This document shows, one piece after another, positions 41,830 through 50,062 of a stretch of DNA of 64,000 bases. Positions within the stretch are counted from its first letter, which is position 1, and every line of letters starts with the position of its first letter. The notes beneath the pieces are model-generated. The model worked only from the letters and a program-made list of their open reading frames with translations. It made no database searches and was not told where the DNA came from. The stretch is from positions 62,001-126,000 of the forward strand of contig MKZN01000008.1 in NCBI GenBank assembly GCA_001938995.1, in the 5' to 3' direction. This DNA is from Bacillus pumilus (GTDB lineage: Bacteria > Bacillota > Bacilli > Bacillales > Bacillaceae). The position numbers and the translations under genes are program-made.

Positions 41830-41958
41830 GGAGGAGAAAAAGAAGCTCCACCTAAGGATATTGCAGGTCTGATCTAATTTATTGCAAGTCATGAAGGAAG
41901 CTAAATGCATGGTCAAATTTTACTGTTAGACGGCGGGAGAATGTATCAGCCAAAATAG
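41830..41958 (+). pseudogene. Relic of a short-chain dehydrogenase C-terminus
   Basis: In a single frame, 41836-41958 reads EKEAPPKDIAGLI, stop, FIASHEGS, stop, MHGQILLLDGGRMYQPK, stop. PxDIAGLxxFLAS(D/H)EGS..xGQxLLxDGGR is the standard C-terminal signature of SDR-family dehydrogenases. Two internal TAA codons and the missing rest of the gene show it is a dead fragment. It lies just downstream of acoL. Together with the zinc dehydrogenase relic upstream of acoA, it brackets the operon. Confidence 0.65.
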
Positions 41959-41967
41959 ACCGAGAGG

Positions 41968-41996
41968 AAAAGAGCGGAGAGTTAATCGCTCTTTTT
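41968..41996 (+). terminator. Terminator after the aco operon and SDR relic
   Basis: AAAAGAGCG, a loop, then CGCTCTTTTT. Confidence 0.75.
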
Positions 41997-42015
41997 GTCA
42001 TATTGTTAACAATTG

Positions 42016-42027
42016 TTCCAATTGGAA
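42016..42027. promoter_or_regulatory. Palindrome TTCCAATTGGAA upstream of the SorC regulator
   Basis: A perfect 12-base palindrome lies 52 bases before the regulator start, beside a TATACT (-10-like) element near 42040. It could be an autoregulatory operator. Confidence 0.45.
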
Positions 42028-42078
42028 ACGAATGTTTGATATACTGGTAATCATAGTATATTAAAAGGATGATGTCAC

Positions 42079-43035
42079 ATGCTGAATTGGGAAGAAAGAC
42101 GACAGCTCGTCAAGGTTGCTCATCTTTATTATACAGACGGGTGGACGCAGCAGGAAATTGCCAAAAAGCTAAATGTCTCAAGACCAGTCATTTCTAAGCT
42201 ACTTCAAAAAGCGAAGGATGTTGGAATCGTTGAAGTATACATTAAAGACGAAAGTATTCATACAGTTGAACTTGAAAAACAGCTTGAAACCACTTTCCAG
42301 CTAACAGATGCTGTCGTTGTCCCGAGTGTTGGGACCATGTCAGAGATGGTCAAACGAGCAGTTGGCCAAGCGGGCGCCTATTATCTGTCCAAAAACATGA
42401 AAGATGCTGAGAAAATCGGCATTTCTTGGGGGACGACCCTTGCTGAGCTTGTGAAGGAATATCCATTTGAACGAAGAAGTGAGGTCAAAGTCATTCCTTT
42501 AGAAGGTGGCATGGGTAGGCAGGCAGTTGATATTCATGCCAATCAGCTGGCATATGAGCTGGCAAAGAAAATGAATGGAACGTGCTCATATTTATATGCA
42601 CCGGCGATTTTAGAAACAGAGGAATTAAAAGAACGGCTCATGGCGATGCAGGACATAAAAGCTGTACTTGAAGAAGGCAAAAAAGTCGATATTGCTCTCA
42701 TCGGTATTGGGAATCCGCACAAAGGCTCGACCTTAAAAACGGTTGGTTACTTAAATGAAGAAGATATATCAGGCTTAAGGCAATCAGGTGCAGTCGGTGA
42801 TATTGGGTTTCGTTTCTTTGATGGAAAAGGTCGCCCTGTCCAAGATGAACTGAATCAAAAGGTCATCGGATTATCATTAGAACAATTAAAAAACGTCAAA
42901 AAAGTCATTGCGGTTGTAGAAGGAACCCATAAAGCAGAAAGTATTTTAGGGGCTTTACATGGAGGCTTCATCCAAGTGCTGGTGACAGATGAACTAACTG
43001 CAGCCGCCATTCTAAAGGAAGCGTCTATCCAATAA
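42079..43035 (+). CDS. SorC/DeoR-family sugar-binding transcriptional regulator
   Basis: A 318-aa regulator. The N-terminal helix-turn-helix is VAHLYYTDGWTQQEIAKKLN and VSRPVISKLLQKAKDVGIVE (residues 13-52). Residues 60-318 form the sugar-binding C-terminal domain of the SorC/CggR/DeoR class (KIGISWGTTLAELVKEYPF, VIPLEGGMGR, IALIGIGNPHKGSTLK, VGDIGFRFFDGKG, VVEGTHKAESILGAL). Members sense phosphorylated sugars or polyols. It takes the place where acoR stands in B. subtilis, 266 bases after acoL, with its own promoter region. Whether it governs aco or formerly governed the lost dehydrogenases cannot be told from sequence. Confidence 0.88.
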   Translation: MLNWEERRQLVKVAHLYYTDGWTQQEIAKKLNVSRPVISKLLQKAKDVGIVEVYIKDESIHTVELEKQLETTFQLTDAVVVPSVGTMSEMVKRAVGQAGAYYLSKNMKDAEKIGISWGTTLAELVKEYPFERRSEVKVIPLEGGMGRQAVDIHANQLAYELAKKMNGTCSYLYAPAILETEELKERLMAMQDIKAVLEEGKKVDIALIGIGNPHKGSTLKTVGYLNEEDISGLRQSGAVGDIGFRFFDGKGRPVQDELNQKVIGLSLEQLKNVKKVIAVVEGTHKAESILGALHGGFIQVLVTDELTAAAILKEASIQ

Positions 43036-43089
43036 ACGTCTCGTATGGTATAAAAAGGGCAACATCAAACGCGAAAGGAGCTGTGTATC

Positions 43090-43419
43090 TTGAAAAAGAC
43101 CGAAATGGAAGCAAACCTACATTGTACTCGGTGCCAAGAAGAAACTCTCCACAGCATCGTTTATGTGAATGATCAGATGAAAAGCGTTGAATGTACAGAG
43201 TGTCATCAAAAAATCAGTGTGCAAGTCGACATCATGAAGGAATTTTACAAAGAAGTATACGAAAAAATTGCGACAAAACCAAAACGAATGACGCAGGAAT
43301 ATAAATCAAACCTAAATGGCTTTCTATCTAGACTGCCAATTCGCGTACTGAGTAAGCCATATAGGCTCATGCGGTATTTAAACGAATCATATCAAGTCAT
43401 CAAACAATATAAAAAATAA
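43090..43419 (+). CDS. Zinc-ribbon small protein, unknown
   Basis: A 109-aa protein. The N-terminal half has two CxxC pairs (CTRCQEETLHS at 12 onward; CTECHQKISVQ at 36 onward), a likely zinc ribbon. The C-terminal half is basic and helical (KEFYKEVYEKIATKPKRMTQ, LSKPYRLMRYLNESYQVIKQ YKK). The start is a TTG at 43090 with AAAGGAG about 10 bases upstream; an ATG at 43105 is the alternative. I recall similar orphan zinc-ribbon proteins in Bacillus called bh protein, with no function assigned. It may be cotranscribed with the SorC regulator. Confidence 0.75.
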   Translation: MKKTEMEANLHCTRCQEETLHSIVYVNDQMKSVECTECHQKISVQVDIMKEFYKEVYEKIATKPKRMTQEYKSNLNGFLSRLPIRVLSKPYRLMRYLNESYQVIKQYKK

Positions 43420-43452
43420 AGCAGAGGCGGTTTTAGCGCTCTGCTTTATTTT
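43413..43452. terminator. Bidirectional terminator between zinc-ribbon gene and steT
   Basis: AAATAAAGCAGAG pairs with CTCTGCTTTATTT. It includes the stop codons of both convergent genes. Confidence 0.8.
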
Positions 43453-44758
43453 GTGTTTTTTTCATATAATAATAAATGGGCAACCCCGCAATCCCAATTA
43501 GCATGGAAATGAGGCAGCTCTTCCAATCGGTGATCATCGTGCTAATTAACACAAAAAACGAGCCGATAATGGCGACAATAGGTGTCAGTGGATACAGGGG
43601 AACGCTGTAAGCTCGTTTCTTTCCACTGTTTTGTTTTCTTAATTTAAATACAGCGAAAAAGGCCATGACATAAAAGATATAGATCATGAAAATAGAGATC
43701 TCTGATAATTTTTCTGGATTACTCACGATCATAAACACAATGGCAATCAGAATTTGAACAAAAACAGCTACCCAAGGAGTTTGGAACGTAGGATGAATCC
43801 GTGAAATCGCTTGAGCAAACGGAATTTGCTTTCGTTCTGCCATGGCAAAAATCACACGTGGGAAGGTAAGAACTTTCCCGTTCAGACATCCAAAGATACT
43901 AATGATAATGCCGATACTGATAATCTTGCCACCAATTGGGCCAAATAACATCGTAGCAGCTGTGCTTGTTGCATTTTCACCGAGCTGGACAATTTGATCG
44001 GCCGGTAAAACGTGTAAGAGGGCAACATTAATAAAGAGATAACATGCAGTGACGATTAAAATGCCACCTGCCATTGCGCGAGGGAGCAGTTTCTCCGGGT
44101 TTTTCATTTCACCTCCGAGGGCTGCTAGCAAAATCCAGCCATCATAGGCGAACAAAGTAGCGAGAATCGCGGCACCGAAGTTCAACTGTGCGATACTTTC
44201 ATTGACAGCCGTAAAGATGTTTTCATCGCCTTTCCATAAGCCAAACACAATAATCGCGGCGATCGGAAGAAGCTTTCCAATGGTCGTCAGCCCTTGGACA
44301 AACCCGCCGTATTTCGTTCCCATCACATTGATGACACATAAAAAAAGAACCGTCACAATGCCAATGGTTGTAGACCATAAAGACGAAAGAGAAAACAAAT
44401 TGGCTAATAATGAGCCGAAATAAAGTCCGAGTGCACCAATAATGGCAGGTCCGTAAATGATAATTTGAACCCAGCCACATAAATAGCCCCAAAATTCACC
44501 ATACACTTCTTCAAGATAGGCATACAAACCGCCAGTTCGCGGGATTTGTGTACCAATTTCAGCGACTGTGAGTCCGCCTGCAAGAGTTAGGATTCCCCCT
44601 AACAGCCAAGCGAATAAAGCGATGTCGGAGCTTCCTGAATAAGAAAGGACATTGCCTGGCTTCATGAATACGCCTGACCCGATAATTGTCCCGATGACAA
44701 GAGACAGGGCAAAAAATAAGCCGATGTCTTGTTTTAATGCTGGTTGTTCTCTGTTCAT
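43433..44758 (-). CDS. steT: Serine/threonine exchanger SteT (APC superfamily)
   Basis: L-type amino acid antiporter of 441 aa with 12 membrane helices. The first helix carries FFALSLVIGTIIGSGVFMKP, the unwound substrate-binding GSGVF segment of APC transporters. Further helices include FWGYLCGWVQIIIYGPAIIG, AILATLFAYDGWILLAALGG EMKNPEKLLPRA, and SEISIFMIYIFYVMAFFAVF. These match B. subtilis SteT (YkbA, 438 aa), which exchanges serine, threonine and aromatic amino acids. The ATG at 44758 has GGAGG at 7 bases; an 18-residue in-frame extension upstream is discarded. It stands next to mhqA as in B. subtilis. Confidence 0.94.
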   Translation of the reverse strand: MNREQPALKQDIGLFFALSLVIGTIIGSGVFMKPGNVLSYSGSSDIALFAWLLGGILTLAGGLTVAEIGTQIPRTGGLYAYLEEVYGEFWGYLCGWVQIIIYGPAIIGALGLYFGSLLANLFSLSSLWSTTIGIVTVLFLCVINVMGTKYGGFVQGLTTIGKLLPIAAIIVFGLWKGDENIFTAVNESIAQLNFGAAILATLFAYDGWILLAALGGEMKNPEKLLPRAMAGGILIVTACYLFINVALLHVLPADQIVQLGENATSTAATMLFGPIGGKIISIGIIISIFGCLNGKVLTFPRVIFAMAERKQIPFAQAISRIHPTFQTPWVAVFVQILIAIVFMIVSNPEKLSEISIFMIYIFYVMAFFAVFKLRKQNSGKKRAYSVPLYPLTPIVAIIGSFFVLISTMITDWKSCLISMLIGIAGLPIYYYMKKTQNKAER

Positions 44759-45002
44759 TTCACGACCTCCTGCATCACTTTCTGAAGTTACTGTGACATG
44801 TATTTTGTCCATTGTAATACGATTTTAGGGAAACGAGAATTAAAAAAAATTTCTGATTTTCGAATTTATGATCTTTATTATGTGTTTATTGGGTATATAA
44901 GGATAAAACAACTGTTAAACACGAACGAAGGGTGTTTATTTTCTGTTTAATGTTAATGAAGTGAGAAGTCATCGAGGAAATGATACAGACGTATCCATAT
45001 GA

Positions 45003-45063
45003 TTGACATTTTTTTAAAAATACCCTATCTTATTCATAAGGATATTATCTTGAATTCGAGATA
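45003..45063 (+). promoter_or_regulatory. Sigma-A promoter and MhqR-type operator of mhqA
   Basis: TTGACA at 45003-45008, 17 bases, TATCTT at 45026-45031. Downstream lies the palindrome TATCTTGAATTCGAGATA at 45046-45063, one mismatch from the TATCTCGAATTCGAGATA form bound by the MarR-type repressor MhqR, which responds to quinones and catechol. Apart from this, the 326-base steT-mhqA interval holds nothing I can name. Confidence 0.8.
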
Positions 45064-45084
45064 TTTAATGAGGAGTGTACAATT

Positions 45085-46035
45085 GTGAAAATAAATGGGA
45101 TTCACCACGTATCTGCATTAACGGCAAATGCCCAAAAAAATGTTGACTTTTACCGCCAAATTCTTGGGTTAAAACTTGTGAAGAAAACGGTCAATCAGGA
45201 TGACCCTTCAATGTATCATTTATTTTATGGGGATGAGGTAGCTTCCCTTGGAACAGAGCTAACGTTCTTTGAAATTCCAATGCTGGCTCGCCGTTTGGAA
45301 GGAACAAATGCGATTACACGAACAGGTCTTGTCGTCTCATCTGAGGAAGCATTGACTTTTTGGGAGAAGCGTTTTGAAGAAAAAGGTGTGAATAAAGAAG
45401 CGATATCATTAAGAGCAGGCAGACCGGCGTTGCCATTTGTAGATCCAGAAGGACAGCAGCTGTTTTTGACAGTTGATCCTAATGGACATGATGCTGGCTC
45501 GCCGCCAATTCACGAAAATATTCCGTCTGATTTTGCAATAAAAGGACTAGGTCCAGTAGAATTAACCGTCGCAAACATAGAGACAACGATCCGCGTCTTA
45601 GCAGACATCCTTGGTTTTCAAGAGATATCACGTGAACAAACAACTGATGGTAGCATGATGGCCATTTTTGAATCAGGAGAAGGCGGAGCTGGCACGGAGT
45701 TACATGTGATAGAAAGAGCGGAAGGTCCATCAGAACGATCTGGTAGAGGAAGTGTTCATCACGTTGCCTTTCGTGTCGAGAATGGTGAGGAGCTTGAAAA
45801 ATGGCATGACAAGATATCAAAAGCTGGCTTCACGAACTCTGGTGTTGTCGAACGCTTTTATTTCAAAGCGCTCTATTTTAGAGAGCCAAATGGAATTTTA
45901 TTTGAATTATCAACTGATGGTCCTGGATTTACAGTGGACGAAAGTGTGGAAGAGCTTGGAGCTCGTTTGGCACTTCCGCCATTTTTGGAGCATAAGCGTG
46001 AAGAAATTGAACGACGCTTGACACCGATTCATTAA
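45085..46035 (+). CDS. mhqA: Glyoxalase-fold ring-cleavage dioxygenase MhqA (YkcA)
   Basis: Extradiol-type dioxygenase-like protein of 316 aa (B. subtilis YkcA/MhqA 316) with two vicinal-oxygen-chelate repeats. The metal ligands are likely the His of IHHVSALTANAQKNVDFY, the His of SVHHVAFRVENGEELEKWHD and the Glu of GILFELSTDGPG. It detoxifies hydroquinone and quinone-type electrophiles. The start is a GTG at 45085 after GAGGAG. The upstream MhqR-like operator indicates induction by quinones. A terminator follows at 46038. In B. subtilis ykcB, ykcC and htrA separate it from proG; they are absent here. Confidence 0.92.
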   Translation: MKINGIHHVSALTANAQKNVDFYRQILGLKLVKKTVNQDDPSMYHLFYGDEVASLGTELTFFEIPMLARRLEGTNAITRTGLVVSSEEALTFWEKRFEEKGVNKEAISLRAGRPALPFVDPEGQQLFLTVDPNGHDAGSPPIHENIPSDFAIKGLGPVELTVANIETTIRVLADILGFQEISREQTTDGSMMAIFESGEGGAGTELHVIERAEGPSERSGRGSVHHVAFRVENGEELEKWHDKISKAGFTNSGVVERFYFKALYFREPNGILFELSTDGPGFTVDESVEELGARLALPPFLEHKREEIERRLTPIH

Positions 46036-46037
46036 AT

Positions 46038-46070
46038 AGAGCAGCTCATTTTGATGAGCTGCTCTTATCT
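46038..46070 (+). terminator. Terminator of mhqA
   Basis: AGAGCAGCTCAT, a short loop, then ATGAGCTGCTCTTATCTTTT. The 46071-46303 stretch that follows shows no gene. Confidence 0.8.
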
Positions 46071-46303
46071 TTTTGAGGACATTTAGCCGACGTGTCTTTT
46101 TTCTTTGTGTGAGGGTAGCTCGCTTGATCATCTTGGTGGTTTGTCTTCCCGTCTACAAACATACATGTGAAAAAATCATGAAAGAGAACCTTATGTTGTT
46201 GAAGCTGTATTCATTGTAGGAGAAAAGTGTAGGATAAAAATGAAAACATTGTGGGAAATTGATAAAATAAGTAGTGAACTTTAGACAGTGAGGAGATTAG
46301 AAT

Positions 46304-47128
46304 GTGGAGACGATAGGAATCATCGGATATGGCAGTATGGCCGATATGATGGTACAAAAATGGCTAAATAGAGACGTAATAGAAGCTCATCAGCTCATGA
46401 TCCATACAAGAAGTGAAACGGAGCGGTTACATCAGCTCATGCAGCGACATCAAGGCATTCAAATCAGTTCTATCAGTGAACTTTCGGAGTCGTGTGATCT
46501 CGTATTTATTTGCGTGCCTCCGCTGGCTGTACTTGGCATTCTTGATCAGCTGCATCTGAAAAAGGAAGAGGCACATATTGTGTCAGTGGCAGCGGCTGTA
46601 ACATTAGACAAGCTAACGCAACATACGCATCACCCAGTCTCTCGCTATATCCCGACACTGACGTCTGCCGTTGGAACGGGGGTATCACTTGTTGCTCATA
46701 GCAAAAGCGTGGGGAAAGAGCATCAAGAACGTTTGGAACGACTCCTTTCCACTTTTAGCATCGTTCGAGAAATGGAGGAGGACCGGATGAATGCGGCGAG
46801 TAATTTGACAAGTTCATCTCCCGGCTTTATTGCGGCTATTTTTGATGAAATGGCGAGTGCGGCCGTGAGAAATAGCGGTCTATCACTAGTCGAAGCGTAT
46901 GAATTTTTAACATATGCTCTTTTAGGAACAGGACAAGTGCTAGTAGAACAAGGCATGACATTCGCTGAAACAGTGGATAGAGTCGCCACAAAAGGTGGAA
47001 TAACAAGGGAAGGCGTTGAAGTCATTCAACAGCAGGCACCCCGTATGTTCGATGACTTATTTACACAAACGATGAAAAAATATGAGCAGCTTCAATTGCA
47101 AATTGACGAAGCGGACAAACACCACTAA
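46304..47128 (+). CDS. proG: Pyrroline-5-carboxylate reductase ProG
   Basis: NAD(P)H-dependent reductase for the last step of proline synthesis, 274 aa (B. subtilis ProG 272). The Rossmann motif is IGIIGYGSMADMMVQKW (residues 3-19). Later come LVFICVPPLAVLGIL and VSVAAAVTLDKL, and the conserved C-terminal P5C signature LTSSSPGFIAAIFDEMASAA with LLGTGQVLVEQG. VEVIQQQAPRMFDDLF ends the dimer domain. The start is a GTG at 46304 after AGGAG. It is monocistronic, upstream of the dpp operon as in B. subtilis. Together with proBA at the window end it completes one proline route. Confidence 0.9.
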   Translation: METIGIIGYGSMADMMVQKWLNRDVIEAHQLMIHTRSETERLHQLMQRHQGIQISSISELSESCDLVFICVPPLAVLGILDQLHLKKEEAHIVSVAAAVTLDKLTQHTHHPVSRYIPTLTSAVGTGVSLVAHSKSVGKEHQERLERLLSTFSIVREMEEDRMNAASNLTSSSPGFIAAIFDEMASAAVRNSGLSLVEAYEFLTYALLGTGQVLVEQGMTFAETVDRVATKGGITREGVEVIQQQAPRMFDDLFTQTMKKYEQLQLQIDEADKHH

Positions 47129-47229
47129 AGACATAGTTAGTGGTGTTTTCTTTGTAGAAAAACTCCTTTTCCTTCTGTGCTTTTGACCTGTAGTAGATGA
47201 GTCTAATTTCCCTATTTTCAGACATTGTA

Positions 47230-47271
47230 TTGAAAAATCAATCAAGTTCTCATATAATTTTTTAGAAAATT
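47230..47271 (+). promoter_or_regulatory. dpp promoter with CodY box
   Basis: TTGAAA at 47230-47235, 17 bases, consensus TATAAT at 47253-47258. Overlapping the -10, ATTTTTTAGAAAATT (47257-47271) matches the CodY box AATTTTCWGAAAATT at 13 of 15 positions. A further AATTT/GAAAAAT element follows. Repression by CodY in amino-acid-rich cells, as known for B. subtilis dpp, is expected. Confidence 0.75.
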
Positions 47272-47317
47272 TAGAAAAATATATACAAATTTTAAGTTTA
47301 ATTAAAGGGGGATGGGG

Positions 47318-48142
47318 ATGAAGCTCTATGTATCTGTCGATATGGAAGGGATTACAGGACTAGCTGATCATACTTTTGTTGATGCCCGTCAGCACAATTA
47401 TGAACGGGGAAGGAAGATTATGACAGCTGAAGTGAATGCCTACGTGGAGGCACTTCTTCAAAACGGTGCCACTGACATTTTGGTCAATGACAGTCATTCT
47501 AAAATGAACAATCTGCTGATCGAAGAGCTACATGAAGAAGCCATGCTGATCTCAGGTGATGTGAAGCCCTATTCGATGGTTCAAGGATTGGATCAAACCT
47601 ATGATGCAGCTGTTTTTTTAGGCTATCATGCGAGAGCATCGATGAAAGGTGTCATGTCACACAGTATGATTTTTGGTGTCAGACATTTTTACATAAATGA
47701 TCATCCAATCGGTGAGATGGGGTTTAATGCGTATGTCGCAGGCTATTATGGTGTCCCGGTCATACTCGTATCGGGAGACGACCAAGCGGCACTTGAAGCG
47801 AAAGACCTGATGCCTGGCGTCAAAACAGTCGCAGTCAAAGAGACCATTTCAAGATCTGCTGTGAAGTGCTTGACACCAGCGAAAGTCCACAAACAAATAT
47901 CGCAGGAAGTGGAAGCTGCCATGAAACAGATTCATCAACTGACTCCACTCACGCCTCCTACTCAGCCTCTGTTAAAGATCGAGTTTGCCAATTATGGACA
48001 AGCTGAATGGGCGAGTTTAATGCCTGGTGTGTCCATCGAAAAGGGAACGACGACTGTGACATATCAAGCGGACAATATATTAGAAGCCTATCAAGCGATG
48101 CTAGTCATGACGGAGCTTGCCGCACGGACAACATTTTGTTAA
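47318..48142 (+). CDS. dppA: D-aminopeptidase DppA
   Basis: Zinc-dependent D-stereospecific aminopeptidase, 274 aa (family 274), which forms a decameric barrel and hydrolyses D-Ala-D-Ala and similar peptides. It shows MKLYVSVDMEGITGLADHTF with metal ligands Asp8 and Glu10, ILVNDSHSKMNNLLIEEL, VFLGYHARASMKGVMSHSMI (His ligands), the catalytic Cys region, and LPxxLKIEFANYGQAE-like end. The ATG at 47318 is better spaced from AAGGGGG than an ATG two codons upstream. First gene of the dpp-ykf operon. Confidence 0.94.
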   Translation: MKLYVSVDMEGITGLADHTFVDARQHNYERGRKIMTAEVNAYVEALLQNGATDILVNDSHSKMNNLLIEELHEEAMLISGDVKPYSMVQGLDQTYDAAVFLGYHARASMKGVMSHSMIFGVRHFYINDHPIGEMGFNAYVAGYYGVPVILVSGDDQAALEAKDLMPGVKTVAVKETISRSAVKCLTPAKVHKQISQEVEAAMKQIHQLTPLTPPTQPLLKIEFANYGQAEWASLMPGVSIEKGTTTVTYQADNILEAYQAMLVMTELAARTTFC

Positions 48143-48160
48143 GTGAGGGGGAGGCAGGAA

Positions 48161-49096
48161 ATGACCCGCTTTTTGCTTAGGCGTTTTATGGCGATGATTG
48201 TCACGATCTTAACAATTACGACGTTAACGTTTATTTTGATGAAGGTTATTCCGGGATCACCCTTCAATGAAGAACGGAACACAAACGAAACCGTCCAACG
48301 AAACCTCGAAAGCTACTATCACTTAGACGAACCACTATTTGTGCAATATGTCATCTACTTAAAATCCATCGTGACCTTTGATTTTGGTCCTTCCATCAAA
48401 AAACCTTCTGAAAGTGTCAATGATTTATTGGCGAGAGGTTTCCCAGTTTCATTAGAACTTGGTCTTATCTCAATTTTGATTGCTGTCATCTCCGGCATCC
48501 TGCTAGGGATCATGGCGGCCCTCAAGCATAATGGTTTCATTGATTATATCGCGATGACCATTGCTGTTTTCGGCATATCCATTCCAAATTTTATCTTTGC
48601 GACTCTATTGATTCAGCAACTTGCTGTGAATGCAAAGCTCTTCCCAGCAGCGATGTGGACAAGCCCCATGCATATGGTGCTTCCCACGATGGCGCTTGCT
48701 GTTGGTCCGATGGCGATCATTGCCCGCTTAACGAGATCGAGCATGATTGAGGTGCTGACGCAGGATTATATCCGTACCGCAAAAGCAAAAGGATTGTCCC
48801 CTTATAAAATTGTGTTTAAGCATGCCCTTCGTAATGCGCTTTTACCTGTGATCACCATTCTCGGAACACTTGTTGCCAGCATTTTAACAGGTAGTTTTGT
48901 CATTGAAAAAATATTTGCCATTCCTGGGATGGGGAAATACTTTGTCGAGAGTATCAACAATCGAGATTATCCTGTCATTATGGGCACTACTGTTTTTTAC
49001 AGTCTGATTTTAATTACGCTTCTTTTTATTGTAGATGTGGCGTATCGTCTGCTAGATCCTAGAATTCAACTGCATCAGAAGGGAGGAAAGGCATGA
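48161..49096 (+). CDS. dppB: Dipeptide ABC transporter permease DppB
   Basis: Membrane subunit of the dipeptide importer, 311 aa, with six predicted helices starting with LRRFMAMIVTILTITTLTFI. The EAA loop reads YIRTAKAKGLSPYKIVFKHA LRNALLPVIT (near 199-228), the contact point with the ATPases. It ends VDVAYRLLDPRIQLHQKGGK. The ATG at 48161 has GAGGGGGAGG upstream; an in-frame ATG six codons earlier lacks a site. It overlaps dppC by four bases (ATGA), so the two permeases are translationally coupled. Confidence 0.93.
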   Translation: MTRFLLRRFMAMIVTILTITTLTFILMKVIPGSPFNEERNTNETVQRNLESYYHLDEPLFVQYVIYLKSIVTFDFGPSIKKPSESVNDLLARGFPVSLELGLISILIAVISGILLGIMAALKHNGFIDYIAMTIAVFGISIPNFIFATLLIQQLAVNAKLFPAAMWTSPMHMVLPTMALAVGPMAIIARLTRSSMIEVLTQDYIRTAKAKGLSPYKIVFKHALRNALLPVITILGTLVASILTGSFVIEKIFAIPGMGKYFVESINNRDYPVIMGTTVFYSLILITLLFIVDVAYRLLDPRIQLHQKGGKA

Positions 49097-50055
49097 GTAT
49101 CCATCTCCAGCAGGATCAGATAAATCGGACCCCTGATGTGCCTGATGAATGGTTTTCTCCTAGAGAGCAAAAGAAAGGCGATGCCCACGCCATCAATAGA
49201 CCTTCTCTTTCGTATTGGGCTGATACTTGGAGACGACTGAAGCAAAATAAGCTTGCGATGTTTAGTCTAGCGGTACTGATCTTCCTTTTTATCATGGCGA
49301 TATTAGGTCCACTGCTTGCCCCAAATAGTGTGACCGAGCAGCGTCTATCCATGCAAAACCTGCCACCTTCAACTGCTCACTGGTTTGGAACAGATGAATT
49401 AGGTCGAGATGTATTCACACGAACGTGGTATGGTGCACGCATTTCTTTATTTGTGGGTGTGATGGCTGCACTGATTGATTTCGCCATAGGTGTGATTTAT
49501 GGCGGGGTCGCTGGCTATAAGGGAGGAAAATATGATCACATCATGATGCGAATCATTGAGGTGCTGTATGGACTTCCATATTTATTAGTTGTCATTTTAT
49601 TAATGGTGCTCATGGGACCAGGGCTATTCACCATTATTGTGGCGCTCACGGTGACAGGATGGATTGGGATGGCGAGAATTGTGAGAGGACAGGTTCTTCA
49701 ATTGAAGAGTCAAGAGTATGTTCTTGCCTCTAAAACCTTTGGTGCGACAAGTCTACGAATCATCCGCCGGAACTTATTGCCGAATACGATGGGGCCGATT
49801 ATTGTCCAGATGACGTTGACGGTACCGACAGCAATATTTGCTGAAGCTTTCTTGAGTTTTCTTGGTTTAGGTATTCAAGCACCGTTTGCAAGTTGGGGCG
49901 TGATGGCAAATGATGCTTTGCCGACTGTGTTATCAGATAACGGTCATTGGTGGCGTTTATTCTTCCCTGCATTTTTTATTTCTCTGACGATGTTCTGTTT
50001 TAACAATTTAGGTGATGGTTTGCAAGATGCACTTGATCCAAAGATGAAGAGGTGA
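49093..50055 (+). CDS. dppC: Dipeptide ABC transporter permease DppC
   Basis: Second permease subunit, 320 aa. A hydrophilic N-terminal tail of about 50 residues is followed by an OppC-type helix (KLAMFSLAVLIFLFIMAILG) and the OppC/DppC signature HWFGTDELGRDVFTRTWYGA near 95-114. Five further helices contain the EAA loop YVLASKTFGATSLRIIRRNL LPNTMGPII. It pairs with DppB to form the channel. The start overlaps the dppB stop; dppD follows after 7 bases. Confidence 0.93.
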   Translation: MSIHLQQDQINRTPDVPDEWFSPREQKKGDAHAINRPSLSYWADTWRRLKQNKLAMFSLAVLIFLFIMAILGPLLAPNSVTEQRLSMQNLPPSTAHWFGTDELGRDVFTRTWYGARISLFVGVMAALIDFAIGVIYGGVAGYKGGKYDHIMMRIIEVLYGLPYLLVVILLMVLMGPGLFTIIVALTVTGWIGMARIVRGQVLQLKSQEYVLASKTFGATSLRIIRRNLLPNTMGPIIVQMTLTVPTAIFAEAFLSFLGLGIQAPFASWGVMANDALPTVLSDNGHWWRLFFPAFFISLTMFCFNNLGDGLQDALDPKMKR

Positions 50056-50062
50056 TCACGCT

